From the NCBI GenBank assembly GCA_963717135.1, contig CAVQVN010000002.1:62001-126000 (forward strand): a stretch of DNA of 64,000 nt, given 5' to 3'. The translations under genes and the position numbers were made by a program. The DNA comes from UBA4744 sp963717135 (lineage in GTDB: Bacteria; Actinomycetota; Acidimicrobiia; Spongiisociales; UBA4744). The notes under the pieces were generated by a model. It had not been told where the DNA came from, searched no databases, and saw only the letters and a program-made list of their open reading frames with translations. Positions 43,362 through 52,365 of the stretch are shown here, piece after piece. The stretch's first letter is position 1. Each line of letters starts with the position of its first letter.

Positions 43362-45051
43362 CCGAGCCATGGTCCAGCGAGATGCGGGCCATCTCGGCAC
43401 GCTCCTCCTCGAAGAGGGCATTGTCACCGAGGAGGTTCTCAAAGCCGCTTTGGAGATCCATCACGAAAGCGGCCGTCCGCTGGGCCGGGTGCTCGTGGAA
43501 GAAGGCCTGGTCGACGAACGCGATCTCGTCCGGGTGTTGGCCAAGAACATCGGCATCGAATTCGTTGATCTGGACGAATCGACGGTCGATCCGGCAGCCT
43601 CCGCTCTGATCCCCGAGGCTCTTGCCCGTCGATACGCGGCCCTCCCGATCGGTTTCGAAGACGACAAACTGATCATCGCGATGGCCGACCCGGCCAACGT
43701 GCTGGCCATCGACGACATTCGCGCCATCTCGGGTCGGGAGGTGATCCTCAAAGTAGCCACCCGGTCCGATGTCGAGGCTGCCGTCTCCCGTATGGCGTCT
43801 CTCGACAACTCGGTGACGGACATGGCCGAGCTGGCGGCCGAGGATGCCGTCGAGGCTCACGATCTCGGGGCGGTAGAGGCGGCCGCCGAGGAAGCGCCGG
43901 TGGTGAAGCTCGTGAGCATGTTGATCACGCGCGCCGCGGCCGACCGGGCTTCCGATATTCACATTGAACCCACGGAACGAGACCTGCGAGTCAGGTTTCG
44001 AATCGACGGAGTGCTTCATGAGATCATGCGCACTCCCCGTTCGATCGCCAACGCCGTGGTCAGTCGATTGAAGATCATGGCCGACATCGATATTGCCGAG
44101 CGGCGCCGGCCCCAGGACGGAAGAATCAACCTCAAGGTCGCCGGAAAACAGCTTGACCTGCGCGTGTCCAGCCTGCCCACCATCTACGGCGAGAAGGTCG
44201 TAATGCGGCTGCTGGATACCAGCACGGCCCTGCTGGAGCTCAAAGACCTGGGATTCGCTCCCGACAACCAGCGCCGTTACCAGGAATCGTTCACCAAGCC
44301 CTACGGCACCATCCTGTGCGTCGGCCCAACCGGTTCAGGGAAATCGACGACTCTCTACGCGACCTTGAACGTACTGAACCGGCCGGAGGTGAACATCGTC
44401 ACCATCGAGGACCCGGTGGAATACCGACTGTCCGGTATCAGTCAGGTCCAGGTGAACAAGAAAGCCGGACTCACGTTTGCCTCGGCGTTGCGGTCTTTCC
44501 TTCGACAGGACCCGGACATAATGCTGGTTGGTGAGATCCGTGACCAGGAAACGGCCAACATCGCCATTGAATCGGCCCTCACCGGCCACCTCGTACTGTC
44601 AACCCTTCACACCAACAACGCTCCGGCCAGTATCAGCCGTCTGATCGAGATGGGCGTCGAACCGTTCCTGGTTGGTTCTGCCCTCGACGCGGTCCTGGCC
44701 CAACGTCTGGCACGTCGATTGTGCGGCCAGTGCAAGGAGGCTTACACGCCGACCGCTGAAGCCCTCCGGGAGGCCAACTTCCCTCTGGCGGACCTTGACA
44801 ATTTGCCAACTCTCTATCGGGCCGTTGGGTGCGGTCATTGCTCAAAGACGGGATATCGCGGTCGGCTGGCGATCCACGAACTGATGACCATCAACGAGGA
44901 GATCGAATTGCTGGCAGTGGAACGAGCCCCAACTGAGCTGTTGACCAAAGCCGCCATCGCCAACGGCATGCGAATCCTCCGTGACGATGGTATGGCCAAG
45001 GTGGCCAGCGGCCTCACCTCGATCGAAGAGATCATGAGGGTGATCATTTAG
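43354..45051 (+). CDS. pilB: Type IV pilus extension ATPase PilB (GspE family, MshEN domain)
   Basis: 565 residues from GTG with GAGGAAA just upstream; ATG 15 bases on is an alternative. N-terminal MshEN domain with the paired motifs HLGTLLLEEGIV and PLGRVLVEEGLV (about 13-60), a family known to bind c-di-GMP. ATPase core: Asp box SDIHIEPT, Walker A GPTGSGKSTT, His box HLVLSTLHTNN, and a tetracysteine zinc site CGQC...CGHC near 455-492. The full CxxC pairs and MshEN identify an assembly rather than a retraction ATPase. Confidence 0.92.
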   Translation: MSSRAMVQRDAGHLGTLLLEEGIVTEEVLKAALEIHHESGRPLGRVLVEEGLVDERDLVRVLAKNIGIEFVDLDESTVDPAASALIPEALARRYAALPIGFEDDKLIIAMADPANVLAIDDIRAISGREVILKVATRSDVEAAVSRMASLDNSVTDMAELAAEDAVEAHDLGAVEAAAEEAPVVKLVSMLITRAAADRASDIHIEPTERDLRVRFRIDGVLHEIMRTPRSIANAVVSRLKIMADIDIAERRRPQDGRINLKVAGKQLDLRVSSLPTIYGEKVVMRLLDTSTALLELKDLGFAPDNQRRYQESFTKPYGTILCVGPTGSGKSTTLYATLNVLNRPEVNIVTIEDPVEYRLSGISQVQVNKKAGLTFASALRSFLRQDPDIMLVGEIRDQETANIAIESALTGHLVLSTLHTNNAPASISRLIEMGVEPFLVGSALDAVLAQRLARRLCGQCKEAYTPTAEALREANFPLADLDNLPTLYRAVGCGHCSKTGYRGRLAIHELMTINEEIELLAVERAPTELLTKAAIANGMRILRDDGMAKVASGLTSIEEIMRVII

Positions 45052-45095
45052 GGGTCAGTGCCTCCCGGGGAAACCTTCAAGGTGGTCACCCGTGA

Positions 45096-45140
45096 TGCCG
45101 AAACTCAGGTGAGGCAAGTCGCCTCGAAGGGAAACCGGAA
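45096..45140 (+). promoter_or_regulatory. Structured leader motif upstream of pilT
   Basis: GCCGAAACTCAGG is followed by a hairpin GAGGC-AAGUC-GCCUC (45111-45125). The pilA leader repeats this order, GCCGATAACTCTAGG then a different stem closing the same AAGUC loop. Shared loop with changed stem bases suggests a conserved RNA. No known riboswitch class was recognised. Confidence 0.4.
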
Positions 45141-45145
45141 AGAGA

Positions 45146-46711
45146 ATGAACACAGCATCACGTAAGCTTGGCGAACTCCTGGTCGATCGACGATTGCTTT
45201 CCAAGGACGTCCTGGAGACCCTCCTGGACAAGGAAACCACCACCGGGGTACCCATCGCCAAGCTGCTCATCGGCGACGGTCACGTTCGTGAAGAAGACCT
45301 TCTGAGAGCCGTTGCCGAGCGGGTGGGGATGCTCTATATCGATCTCGACGATGCCTTGCTCGATCCGGAGGCGGTTGGATTGCTCGACGCCGATGCGGCC
45401 AGGCAATTCATGGCGATGCCGGTTCGCATCGAAGAGGAAAAGGCAGTCATAGCCGTCGCCGATCCCTTCGATCCTGAAACTCACGTGCGACTCGAGAAGA
45501 AGACGGGATTGGGGGTCACCCTCGCCCTGGCCACTCGAGAAGCGATTCAGCGAGCCATCAACTTCGTGCATGGAACCGACGATGTTCCGCTCATCCGCCA
45601 GCCGGGTATTCCTGCCGACACTCTGATCGACACCGAACCCGACGTGCTGCACCTGAACGAACTGCTTTCGATCCAACTCGATCGCGGCGGGTCGGATCTT
45701 CATCTGACAGCCGGATCGCCGCCTCAAATCCGGGTGCACGGAAAACTCGAACGATTGAACGACTTCCCGATTCTCAAACCGGCCGAGTTGCGCAGGATGA
45801 TCTATAGCATCCTCACCGAGAAACAACGGGAGAAGCTGGAAGAGACTCTCGAGCTCGACGCGTCGCACCCGGTGCCGGGGCGCGGTCGTTTCCGCATGAA
45901 CGTCTATTTCCAACGTGACTCGATCGGGGCCGCCTTCCGGGCCATCCCTACCGACATCAGAACTCTCGAGCAACTGGGGATCCCCGGCAGCGTCGGTGAA
46001 CTGGCCGACCTGCAGCGGGGTCTGGTGCTGGTGACCGGTCCCACGGGATCGGGCAAGTCGACGACGCTGGCCTCCCTCATCGACATGGTCAACTCCAAAC
46101 GGTCCTGCCACATCCTCACCGTGGAAGATCCCATCGAGTTCCTCCACGTCCACAAGCTGGCCATAGTCAACCAGCGCGAGGTGGGGGCAGACACATTGGG
46201 GTTCGGGTCGGCCCTGAAGCATGCCCTTCGCCAGGACCCGGATGTGATCTTGGTGGGCGAGTTGCGCGATCTCGAAACCATCGCGACCGCTCTCACGGCC
46301 GCCGAGACCGGGCATCTCGTATTCGCCACCCTGCATACTCAGGATGCTCCCCAGACCATCGATCGCATCGTCGACGTATTTCCATCGCACCAACAACAGC
46401 AGGTCCGGGTCCAGCTGGCTTCGACCATCCAGGCGATCCTCACCCAACAGCTGGTTCCGCTCCGGAGCGGAAAAGGACGCGTACCGGCCGTCGAGGTGAT
46501 GATCGCCACGTCGGGTATCCGCAACCTGATCCGGGAATCGAAGAACCATCAGATCACCACCGCCATGCAAGCCGGAGGTAAACACGGCATGCAGACGATG
46601 GACCAGGCACTGGCCGATCTGGTGCGCCGCAACCTCGTTTCGTACGCAGTCGCGGTGGAGCGATGCATGAATCTCGAAGACTTCCAACGGCTGGCCGGCC
46701 GAATGGCCTAG
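45146..46711 (+). CDS. pilT: Type IV pilus retraction ATPase PilT with an N-terminal MshEN domain
   Basis: 521 residues, well above the roughly 350 of ordinary PilT. Residues about 1-150 form an MshEN domain (KLGELLVDRRLL and PIAKLLIGDGHV, degenerate against the consensus). The PilT core starts near 165: SDLHLTAGSPPQIRVHGKL, Walker A GPTGSGKSTT, Asp box VEDPIEF, LVGELRDLETI, and HLVFATLHTQDA. The AIRNLIRE-like PilT signature reads SGIRNLIRESKNHQI. No zinc cysteines, as expected for PilT. pilC follows after 13 bases. Confidence 0.9.
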   Translation: MNTASRKLGELLVDRRLLSKDVLETLLDKETTTGVPIAKLLIGDGHVREEDLLRAVAERVGMLYIDLDDALLDPEAVGLLDADAARQFMAMPVRIEEEKAVIAVADPFDPETHVRLEKKTGLGVTLALATREAIQRAINFVHGTDDVPLIRQPGIPADTLIDTEPDVLHLNELLSIQLDRGGSDLHLTAGSPPQIRVHGKLERLNDFPILKPAELRRMIYSILTEKQREKLEETLELDASHPVPGRGRFRMNVYFQRDSIGAAFRAIPTDIRTLEQLGIPGSVGELADLQRGLVLVTGPTGSGKSTTLASLIDMVNSKRSCHILTVEDPIEFLHVHKLAIVNQREVGADTLGFGSALKHALRQDPDVILVGELRDLETIATALTAAETGHLVFATLHTQDAPQTIDRIVDVFPSHQQQQVRVQLASTIQAILTQQLVPLRSGKGRVPAVEVMIATSGIRNLIRESKNHQITTAMQAGGKHGMQTMDQALADLVRRNLVSYAVAVERCMNLEDFQRLAGRMA

Positions 46712-46724
46712 GAGGACCGCCGAC

Positions 46725-47945
46725 ATGGCGAACACATTTGCTTACAAAGTCAAAGACAAATCCGGGACACTGCATGACGGAGAAATGCAGGCTTCTTCCC
46801 AGTCGGCCGTCGCCAAGGCGCTGCGCGACCGAGGCTTTATGCCCGTGTCGATCGAAGAGAAGAAGACCTCGTCGCTACAAAAGGAAATCCGGATACCGGG
46901 CCTCTCCGGCCGCATCAAGGTCAAAGAAGTGGCTCTGTTCAGCCGGCAGTTCGCCACGATGATCAATTCGGGCCTTTCGCTGCTCAGATCATTGACCATC
47001 CTCGCCGAGCAGACCCCCAATCGCGCATTCAAGGCTGTGATCCTGGGTGTGAAAGCGGACGTCGAGAAGGGCTCTTCGTTGTCTCAAGCGCTGGAAAAGC
47101 ATCCAAAGGTATTCGGCAGGCTGTACACCTCGATGGTCAAATCAGGAGAGGTTGGTGGGGTTCTGGATGAGACTTTGGAGCGTCTGGCGCTGACGTTGGA
47201 GGCGCAGGTGGAACTCAGGCAGCAAGTGAAGTCCGCCATGATGTACCCGGTGGCGGTCTTTGGCCTGGTGATCTTCATCGTCGTTGCCATGTTGATCTTC
47301 GTAGTACCCATGTTCGAGGACATGTTTGCCGACTTCGGCGCCCAGCTCCCGCTGCCGACCCGGATGCTCATGAGCCTGTCCACCATCTTCGTCACTTACT
47401 GGTATCTGGCTTTACTGGTCACCGTTGTCACCGTCGTCGGCTTCCGACGCTGGATCTCGACGGATAAGGGACGCAGCCGGTTCGATGCGATCAAACTCAA
47501 GTTGCCGATATTCGGCAAACTGGTTCACAAGACCTCGCTGGCCCGATTCTCACATACGCTGGCAGCTCTCACCCGCACCGGTGTGCCCATCCTGATGTCG
47601 ATGGACATAGTGGCCGAAACCTCGGGGAACGCGGTGGTCGCCCGGGCCGTCCACGGAGTCCAAGCGTCCGTCAAAGAGGGCGAATCGATCGCCGAGCCGC
47701 TCGCCAATCACCCGGTTTTTCCACCGATGGTCGTGCAGATGATGGCGGTCGGGGAGGAAACCGGAGCTCTCGACACCATGCTCGAGAAAGTGGGCGATTT
47801 CTACGATCGTGAAGTCAAGACCATGGTGGAGGGCCTCACCAGTCTGATCGAGCCTCTTCTGGTAGTGGTGTTGGGCGCCACCGTGGGTGGCATGCTGCTG
47901 GCCCTCTACCTGCCCATCTTCAACGTCATCACTTTGATCGAATAG
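46725..47945 (+). CDS. pilC: Type IV pilus inner-membrane platform protein PilC
   Basis: 406 residues, with GGAGG upstream. GspF/PilC family: two cytoplasmic helical domains (SRQFATMINSGLSLLRSL near 75, and LARFSHTLAALTRTGVPIL near 275), each followed by membrane helices (about 170-190, 220-240, 375-400). ARASSAVEA-type N-terminus becomes MQASSQSAVAKALRDRGF. Connects the ATPases to pilin insertion. Confidence 0.93.
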   Translation: MANTFAYKVKDKSGTLHDGEMQASSQSAVAKALRDRGFMPVSIEEKKTSSLQKEIRIPGLSGRIKVKEVALFSRQFATMINSGLSLLRSLTILAEQTPNRAFKAVILGVKADVEKGSSLSQALEKHPKVFGRLYTSMVKSGEVGGVLDETLERLALTLEAQVELRQQVKSAMMYPVAVFGLVIFIVVAMLIFVVPMFEDMFADFGAQLPLPTRMLMSLSTIFVTYWYLALLVTVVTVVGFRRWISTDKGRSRFDAIKLKLPIFGKLVHKTSLARFSHTLAALTRTGVPILMSMDIVAETSGNAVVARAVHGVQASVKEGESIAEPLANHPVFPPMVVQMMAVGEETGALDTMLEKVGDFYDREVKTMVEGLTSLIEPLLVVVLGATVGGMLLALYLPIFNVITLIE

Positions 47946-48020
47946 CGATAGCCAGTCAGTTCGGGGATCGAGCGGATGGTTCGCTTCCGAAGAATTGGTA
48001 CTCAATCCCGGACCACCAAA

Positions 48021-48058
48021 CGCCGATAACTCTAGGCGAGGGCCGAAGTCCGGCTCTA
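48021..48058 (+). promoter_or_regulatory. Structured leader motif upstream of pilA
   Basis: CGCC...GGCG (48021-48038) forms a short stem around GATAACTCTA; next comes AGGGCCG-AAGUC-CGGCUCU (48040-48058), a 7-bp stem with the same AAGUC loop as in the pilT leader. It ends 3 bases before the AAAAGGAGG ribosome-binding site of pilA, so folding could affect translation. Confidence 0.4.
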
Positions 48059-48078
48059 CCCAAAAGGAGGAATCACCC

Positions 48079-48537
48079 ATGATTGGACTGATTCGTAGCC
48101 GACTCAGAAACGAGGAAGGCTTCACCCTGGTCGAGTTGATGGTGGTCGTATTGATCATTGCCATTCTTGTGGCGATCGCCATCCCGACCTTCCTGGGAGC
48201 CCGGGAAAGTGCCCAGGACCGGGCCGCCCAGAGCGACCTGCGCAACGCCCTGACTGCCGAGAAAGTGTTCTATGTGGACAACGAGATCTACACGGCCGAC
48301 ACGGCAGCCGGTGGTGCACTGGAGCTCATCGAGCCGAGCATCGACTGGACGGCCATCACGGTCACCGTCAACGCCGCGGATGACCAGGATGTCTGTCTGG
48401 AACTTCCCTCGGCGAGCGGAACCGTGTTCGTGTTGCGGGACGTTGCCTCGGGAGCCAACGGTGGCACGCCCGGCACGACCTACGGTACGGTCAACTGTGC
48501 GGGAGCAACCTTCCCGACTGCGGACGCCGGCTGGTAA
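48079..48537 (+). CDS. pilA: Type IV pilin (major pilin candidate) PilA
   Basis: 152 residues, with a strong AAAGGAGG. Class III signal: 14-residue basic leader MIGLIRSRLRNEEG, cleavage before Phe, then FTLVELMVVVLIIAILVAIA with Glu at mature position 5. The C-terminal domain is about 115 residues and has two cysteines (in DVCLEL and VNCAGA) that could form the D-loop disulfide. A lone pilin gene with its own strong ribosome site, leader element and downstream hairpin suggests high, separate expression. Confidence 0.93.
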   Translation: MIGLIRSRLRNEEGFTLVELMVVVLIIAILVAIAIPTFLGARESAQDRAAQSDLRNALTAEKVFYVDNEIYTADTAAGGALELIEPSIDWTAITVTVNAADDQDVCLELPSASGTVFVLRDVASGANGGTPGTTYGTVNCAGATFPTADAGW

Positions 48538-48560
48538 GCAACCCCCATCTACCTAGAGCT

Positions 48561-48590
48561 CGAGTGGGCGGCCTGTGGGCCGCCCACTCG
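48561..48590 (+). terminator. Hairpin terminator after pilA
   Basis: A 13-bp perfect stem CGAGTGGGCGGCC / GGCCGCCCACTCG with a TGTG loop begins 23 bases after the pilA stop. There is no U-tract, so it may act as a weak terminator or as an RNA-stabilising 3' end that lets pilA mRNA outnumber the rest of the operon. Confidence 0.6.
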
Positions 48591-48648
48591 GCATGTCCAC
48601 GAGAACTCGAACCCACGTGGCTATCGTGATTTTCCGAGGAGACGTTCC

Positions 48649-49419
48649 ATGACCGCCTACGTAGCCACCGTCGTCGGATTGTTCGGCCTGTTGTTCGGGT
48701 CGTTTGTCAACGTGGTCGCCTACCGGGTGCCGATCGGCCGGTCGGTGGTCACGCCCGGTTCGGCCTGCCCCGAGTGTGGCGCCGCCATCCGTTGGCGTGA
48801 CAACATCCCGGTGGTGTCGTGGTTCCTGCTCGGTGGACGGTGTCGAGACTGCGGAACCCGTATCTCCGCGAGATACCCGGTCGTTGAGGCAGCCACCGGT
48901 GTGTTATTTGCCGGCACATTCCTGGTGATCGGGCTCGTTTGGACGCTCCCGGCATACCTGTTGTTTGCCGGCACCACCATGGTGCTGGTACTCACCGATC
49001 TCGACCACAAGCGAATCCCCAATCGGATTCTCTATCCCGCCACCATGGCGGCAGTCCTGCTCCTCATCGGCGGAGCGGCGGCCGATGGGAGGCTGGCTGA
49101 TGTGCCCCGGGCCCTGGCCGGGGGAGTCATCTACTTCGGGTTGCTCCTCATCATTGCGCTGATCGCCCGGGGTGGTTTCGGGATGGGGGACGTCAAGCTT
49201 GCCTTCCTCCTGGGAGTCTTTCTGGCCTTCCGGTCGTGGGAGGCGCTCTGGTCGGGGGTTTTCCTCGCTTTCCTCATCGGCGGCCTCGTGTCCTTGTTGC
49301 TGCTGGTGACCCGACGGAAGGGAAGGAAGGATGCCATTCCCTTTGGCCCGCCACTCATGGTTGGTGCCTGGGCGGCGGTGGCATGGGGCAATCAACTCGT
49401 CATCTGGTACCTGGGGTGA
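48649..49419 (+). CDS. pilD: Prepilin peptidase (leader peptidase / N-methyltransferase)
   Basis: 256 residues. Aspartic protease of the inner membrane that trims and N-methylates pilins. The methylase/zinc region has CPEC and CRDC (residues about 41-70); the catalytic aspartates are in VLTDLDHKRIPNR and GMGDVKL. About eight helices. It carries the usual GSFVNVVAYRVP start. Confidence 0.94.
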   Translation: MTAYVATVVGLFGLLFGSFVNVVAYRVPIGRSVVTPGSACPECGAAIRWRDNIPVVSWFLLGGRCRDCGTRISARYPVVEAATGVLFAGTFLVIGLVWTLPAYLLFAGTTMVLVLTDLDHKRIPNRILYPATMAAVLLLIGGAAADGRLADVPRALAGGVIYFGLLLIIALIARGGFGMGDVKLAFLLGVFLAFRSWEALWSGVFLAFLIGGLVSLLLLVTRRKGRKDAIPFGPPLMVGAWAAVAWGNQLVIWYLG

Positions 49420-49566
49420 AATCGGCAGGTGCCGGCAGTGCTTGCGGGTGATTCAGCGCATTGTTACGCTCTTGTAATCACACTCTTGTAATTCAAGGTG
49501 TGGTCGTGGCCATGCTGGGCCACGCGGGGGATACGGTCACCTCGGCCGGTCCAGGGCGGAGACAAC

Positions 49567-50637
49567 ATGGCGATCAACGTCGGGTTGGACATCGGCACGA
49601 GCGCTGTTCGTGCGGCGGTAGTACAGACGGGCAAAGGTGTGCCCGTCTTACAACGTTACGGCCAGGTCGGCTTGCCCGAAGGGGCCGTGGTCGCCGGGGA
49701 GATCGTCGAAGAGGCAGTCGTCCGGGATGCGCTCACCCAGCTCTGGAAGACCGCCAAACTCCCCAAGAAACGAGTGGTGGTTGGCATAGCCAATCAGCGA
49801 GTGATCGTCCGTCGGGTCGACGTCCCTTACATGGCCGAAGACGAACTCGCTCAGGCTCTTCCTTTCCAGGCTCAGGAATACATCCCGATCCCGATCGACG
49901 AGGCGATCCTCGACTACGTCCCCCTGGAGGAATTTGCAACACCGAACGGTGAAGCCATGCTTTCGGTCCTCGTCGTGGCCGCCCAAAAGGACATGGCTGC
50001 CGACATCCTGCGGGTGGTGGGCGATGTTGGCCTCAAGGTGATGGCGATCGACCTGCAGGCGTTCGCGTTGAGCAGGGCCGTGTTGGGAGCCGACTTCGAT
50101 CTGGACACCGGAACGCAGGCCATTGTCAATATCGGTGCCGGGTTGACCCAGGTGATCCTGATGAAAGGTGGAACCATCCGGTTCCTTCGAATGCTGACGA
50201 TCGGTGGGGCGTCGTTTACGGCAGCGCTGGCCGATCGTATGCCGATGGAACTGGACCAGGCGGAACAGTACAAACGCCGCACCGGCGTAGCGATCGACGC
50301 GGCCCCGACCGGCGGCGAAGGCGAGGCACTTGCCAGATCGGTGCTGACCGAAGAGGCAGATATCCTCATCGAGGAGATCCGTGGTTCGGTCGACTACTAC
50401 CTGAGCCAATCGGGCGGAGACACGCTGGACCGGTTGCTTGTGGCAGGCAACGGCGCCCGCCTGCCGAACCTGGCCAATCGCCTGGGGCGTTCCCTCGGCG
50501 TCGGAGTTCAGCCGGTGCGGGTACTCGATGAAGACAAAATGCGGGTGGGCAAGCTGGGCCTCAGCGATGTCGAGCTCGCTCAGGCTCAACCGGTGCTTCC
50601 GGTGCCGGTCGGCCTGGCGATGTGGGGCGAACTCTGA
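49567..50637 (+). CDS. pilM: Type IV pilus assembly protein PilM
   Basis: 356 residues from ATG with GGAG 5 bases upstream. Actin-like ATPase fold: VGLDIGTSAVRAAVV (phosphate 1), VNIGAGLTQVILM (phosphate 2), and RLLVAGNGARLPNLANRL (adenosine). PilM binds the cytoplasmic tail of PilN; that tail, MRMINLLPPE, is encoded by the next gene. The 147-base gap upstream contains two CTCTTGTAATCACA/TTC direct repeats (49468-49495) and no gene. Confidence 0.9.
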   Translation: MAINVGLDIGTSAVRAAVVQTGKGVPVLQRYGQVGLPEGAVVAGEIVEEAVVRDALTQLWKTAKLPKKRVVVGIANQRVIVRRVDVPYMAEDELAQALPFQAQEYIPIPIDEAILDYVPLEEFATPNGEAMLSVLVVAAQKDMAADILRVVGDVGLKVMAIDLQAFALSRAVLGADFDLDTGTQAIVNIGAGLTQVILMKGGTIRFLRMLTIGGASFTAALADRMPMELDQAEQYKRRTGVAIDAAPTGGEGEALARSVLTEEADILIEEIRGSVDYYLSQSGGDTLDRLLVAGNGARLPNLANRLGRSLGVGVQPVRVLDEDKMRVGKLGLSDVELAQAQPVLPVPVGLAMWGEL

Positions 50638-51257
50638 TGCGGATGATCAACCTTCTCCCACCGGAAGCGGCCCAACGGGCCACGGCCCGCCGCAAGACTG
50701 CGGGATTCATAGCGCTGGGGGTCGTGTACGTCGCCCTGCTGGCCCTGGTGGCTCTCTGGTGGCAGGGCAAAGCAACCGATGCCGAAGACGAACTCAACTC
50801 CCAGGTGGCAGCCAACACCCGGATCGAAGCGGAGATCGCTTCCCTCAGCGATGTCCGGGCCCTCCGCAGCACATACGAGAACAGTGTCGAGCGGCTCGGT
50901 ACCGCGCTGGCCACCGACATCGCCTGGGGCCGCCTCCTCAACGATCTGGCCCGGATCATCCCCGATCGGTTGTGGATCACGAGCTTGACCGGCACCGTGC
51001 AAAACAATGAAGAGAACCCGTTCCTGCTCGGACAGTTCTCCGTGACCGGCGTCGCCTTCGACTTCCCGGACGCCTCTTCCTGGTTGCGGATCCTCGACGC
51101 CGAGGAATGGCCGGCCCTCGGTGGTGGTTGGGTCTCATCCACCAGCCGGTCGACCATCGGTGAGTCACCGGTCGTCAATTTCACGTCGGTCGCCTCCCTG
51201 CTGCCTGAGGCCAGGTCCAGCCGTGTCGAGGAGCGAACCCCCGAGGTGCCGTCATGA
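50637..51257 (+). CDS. pilN: Type IV pilus assembly protein PilN
   Basis: 206 residues; start overlaps the pilM stop (TGATG). The N-terminal INLLPPEAA motif is the PilM-binding signature, followed by one membrane helix (about 25-43), a coiled-coil stretch (about 46-85) and a ferredoxin-like domain. Forms a heterodimer with PilO. Confidence 0.85.
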   Translation: MRMINLLPPEAAQRATARRKTAGFIALGVVYVALLALVALWWQGKATDAEDELNSQVAANTRIEAEIASLSDVRALRSTYENSVERLGTALATDIAWGRLLNDLARIIPDRLWITSLTGTVQNNEENPFLLGQFSVTGVAFDFPDASSWLRILDAEEWPALGGGWVSSTSRSTIGESPVVNFTSVASLLPEARSSRVEERTPEVPS

Positions 51258-51859
51258 AGCGAACCGGGCTGATCCTCGGGGTACTGGCCGTCCTGCTGGT
51301 GACGGCCCTCTGGTGGTTCTTCGTCATCTCACCGACCAATACGAGGATCGCCGAGTCTCAGGACCAGCTGCAATCGGCTGAAGACAATGAGGTTCTGCTG
51401 CTCACCCAGCTCTCCCGCCTCAAGAAGATCCAGGAGAATGAACTCACCTACCGCTCGGCGATCGGGGCACTCGACGCCGCCATACCTCCGACTCCGCAAA
51501 TGCCGGCGCTCATCGATTCGCTCACTGAGCTGGCCAACGACTCGAGCGTCGAATGGGAGAGCGGGACGTACGGAAACCCGGTCGAGGTGGAGGGTGAGGA
51601 TTACTTTGAGATTCCGGTGAACCTGACCGTGCGAGGTCAGTTTTTTGAAGTGCTGGGGTATCTCTACGGGATCGCCGACCTCGAACGGATCGTGCGCATC
51701 GATGCAGTGACTCTTTCCCCGACCATCGACGACGATGGCTTCACGGTTGAGGACGTGTCGATCTCGGCGGTTACCTTCACGACCGGAAACGTTGTACTTC
51801 CGGCGCCCGAGCCAACCATCGAAACAACCACAACGACGACTCCCGGGGACGGTGAGTGA
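51254..51859 (+). CDS. pilO: Type IV pilus assembly protein PilO
   Basis: 201 residues. One membrane helix (about 6-25), a coiled coil (about 30-62: ESQDQLQSAEDNEVLLLTQL) and a ferredoxin-like domain with VRGQFFEVLGYLYGIADLERIVRI, the PilO signature. Ends in an unusual Thr-rich tail (ETTTTTTPGDGE). ATGA overlap with pilN. Confidence 0.87.
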   Translation: MKRTGLILGVLAVLLVTALWWFFVISPTNTRIAESQDQLQSAEDNEVLLLTQLSRLKKIQENELTYRSAIGALDAAIPPTPQMPALIDSLTELANDSSVEWESGTYGNPVEVEGEDYFEIPVNLTVRGQFFEVLGYLYGIADLERIVRIDAVTLSPTIDDDGFTVEDVSISAVTFTTGNVVLPAPEPTIETTTTTTPGDGE

Positions 51860-52365
51860 TGCGGACGAGAAACAGCGGCACGGCGGCGGCGGCGGCCATT
51901 CTCCTCATTGGGGTGGCCCTGGCCGCGGCCTGGGTAGTGGTAGCGCCCACGGTGTTCGGAAGCGACGCCCCGGTGCTAGATGGTCCCCTAGCCGAGACGG
52001 CAGTGGCGGCCCCGACCGCCGCCGAATTCATCGAAGGTGTCAAAGTGCTCAGCTCGTTTCAGGTGTCACAGCCGCGCGATCCGTTCCGGCCGCTCATCAC
52101 CGAAGAATCGGCGACGGGTGATCCCGGGAACGGGACCGACAACGGCTTCGATCCGACAGGATTGCGAGTGACGCTCGTCGAGGTCAGAGACGTGAGCGGA
52201 GTCCTGCGAGCGACGGTCAAGGTGGACGGAACAGACTACGACGTTGGAGTTGGGGACGCCTTTGCCACTAACTTCAAGGTGGTGAGTCTGGATCCCACCA
52301 GCGGTGTTTTCCTGTACGGCGACAATGCATTCGAACTCTCCGTCGGTCAAGAGATACTGAAGTAG
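51856..52365 (+). CDS. PilP-like pilus assembly protein
   Basis: 169 residues from the GTG overlapping the pilO stop. One N-terminal helix (about 12-32), a linker, then the PilP hallmark QPRDPFRPL (about 72-80) and a small beta-rich domain (VTLVEVRDVSGVLRATVKVDG, VGDAFATNFKVVSL). In diderms PilP links PilNO to the PilQ secretin; no pilQ is seen here, as expected for a cell without an outer membrane, so its partner is unknown. Last gene of the pilus locus. Confidence 0.7.
   Translation: MMRTRNSGTAAAAAILLIGVALAAAWVVVAPTVFGSDAPVLDGPLAETAVAAPTAAEFIEGVKVLSSFQVSQPRDPFRPLITEESATGDPGNGTDNGFDPTGLRVTLVEVRDVSGVLRATVKVDGTDYDVGVGDAFATNFKVVSLDPTSGVFLYGDNAFELSVGQEILK

Noticed and set aside
45060..45145. 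c-di-GMP-I (GEMM) riboswitch before pilT
   Set aside because: Context fits, but the conserved GGGCAAACC and ACGCAAAGCC core elements are absent; only a GGGAAACC-like stretch is present.
45158..46735. 525-residue open frame on the reverse strand across the whole of pilT
   Set aside because: It lies opposite a clear PilT with all motifs. Long antisense frames are common in GC-rich genes; the product has no recognisable domain and no ribosome-binding site.
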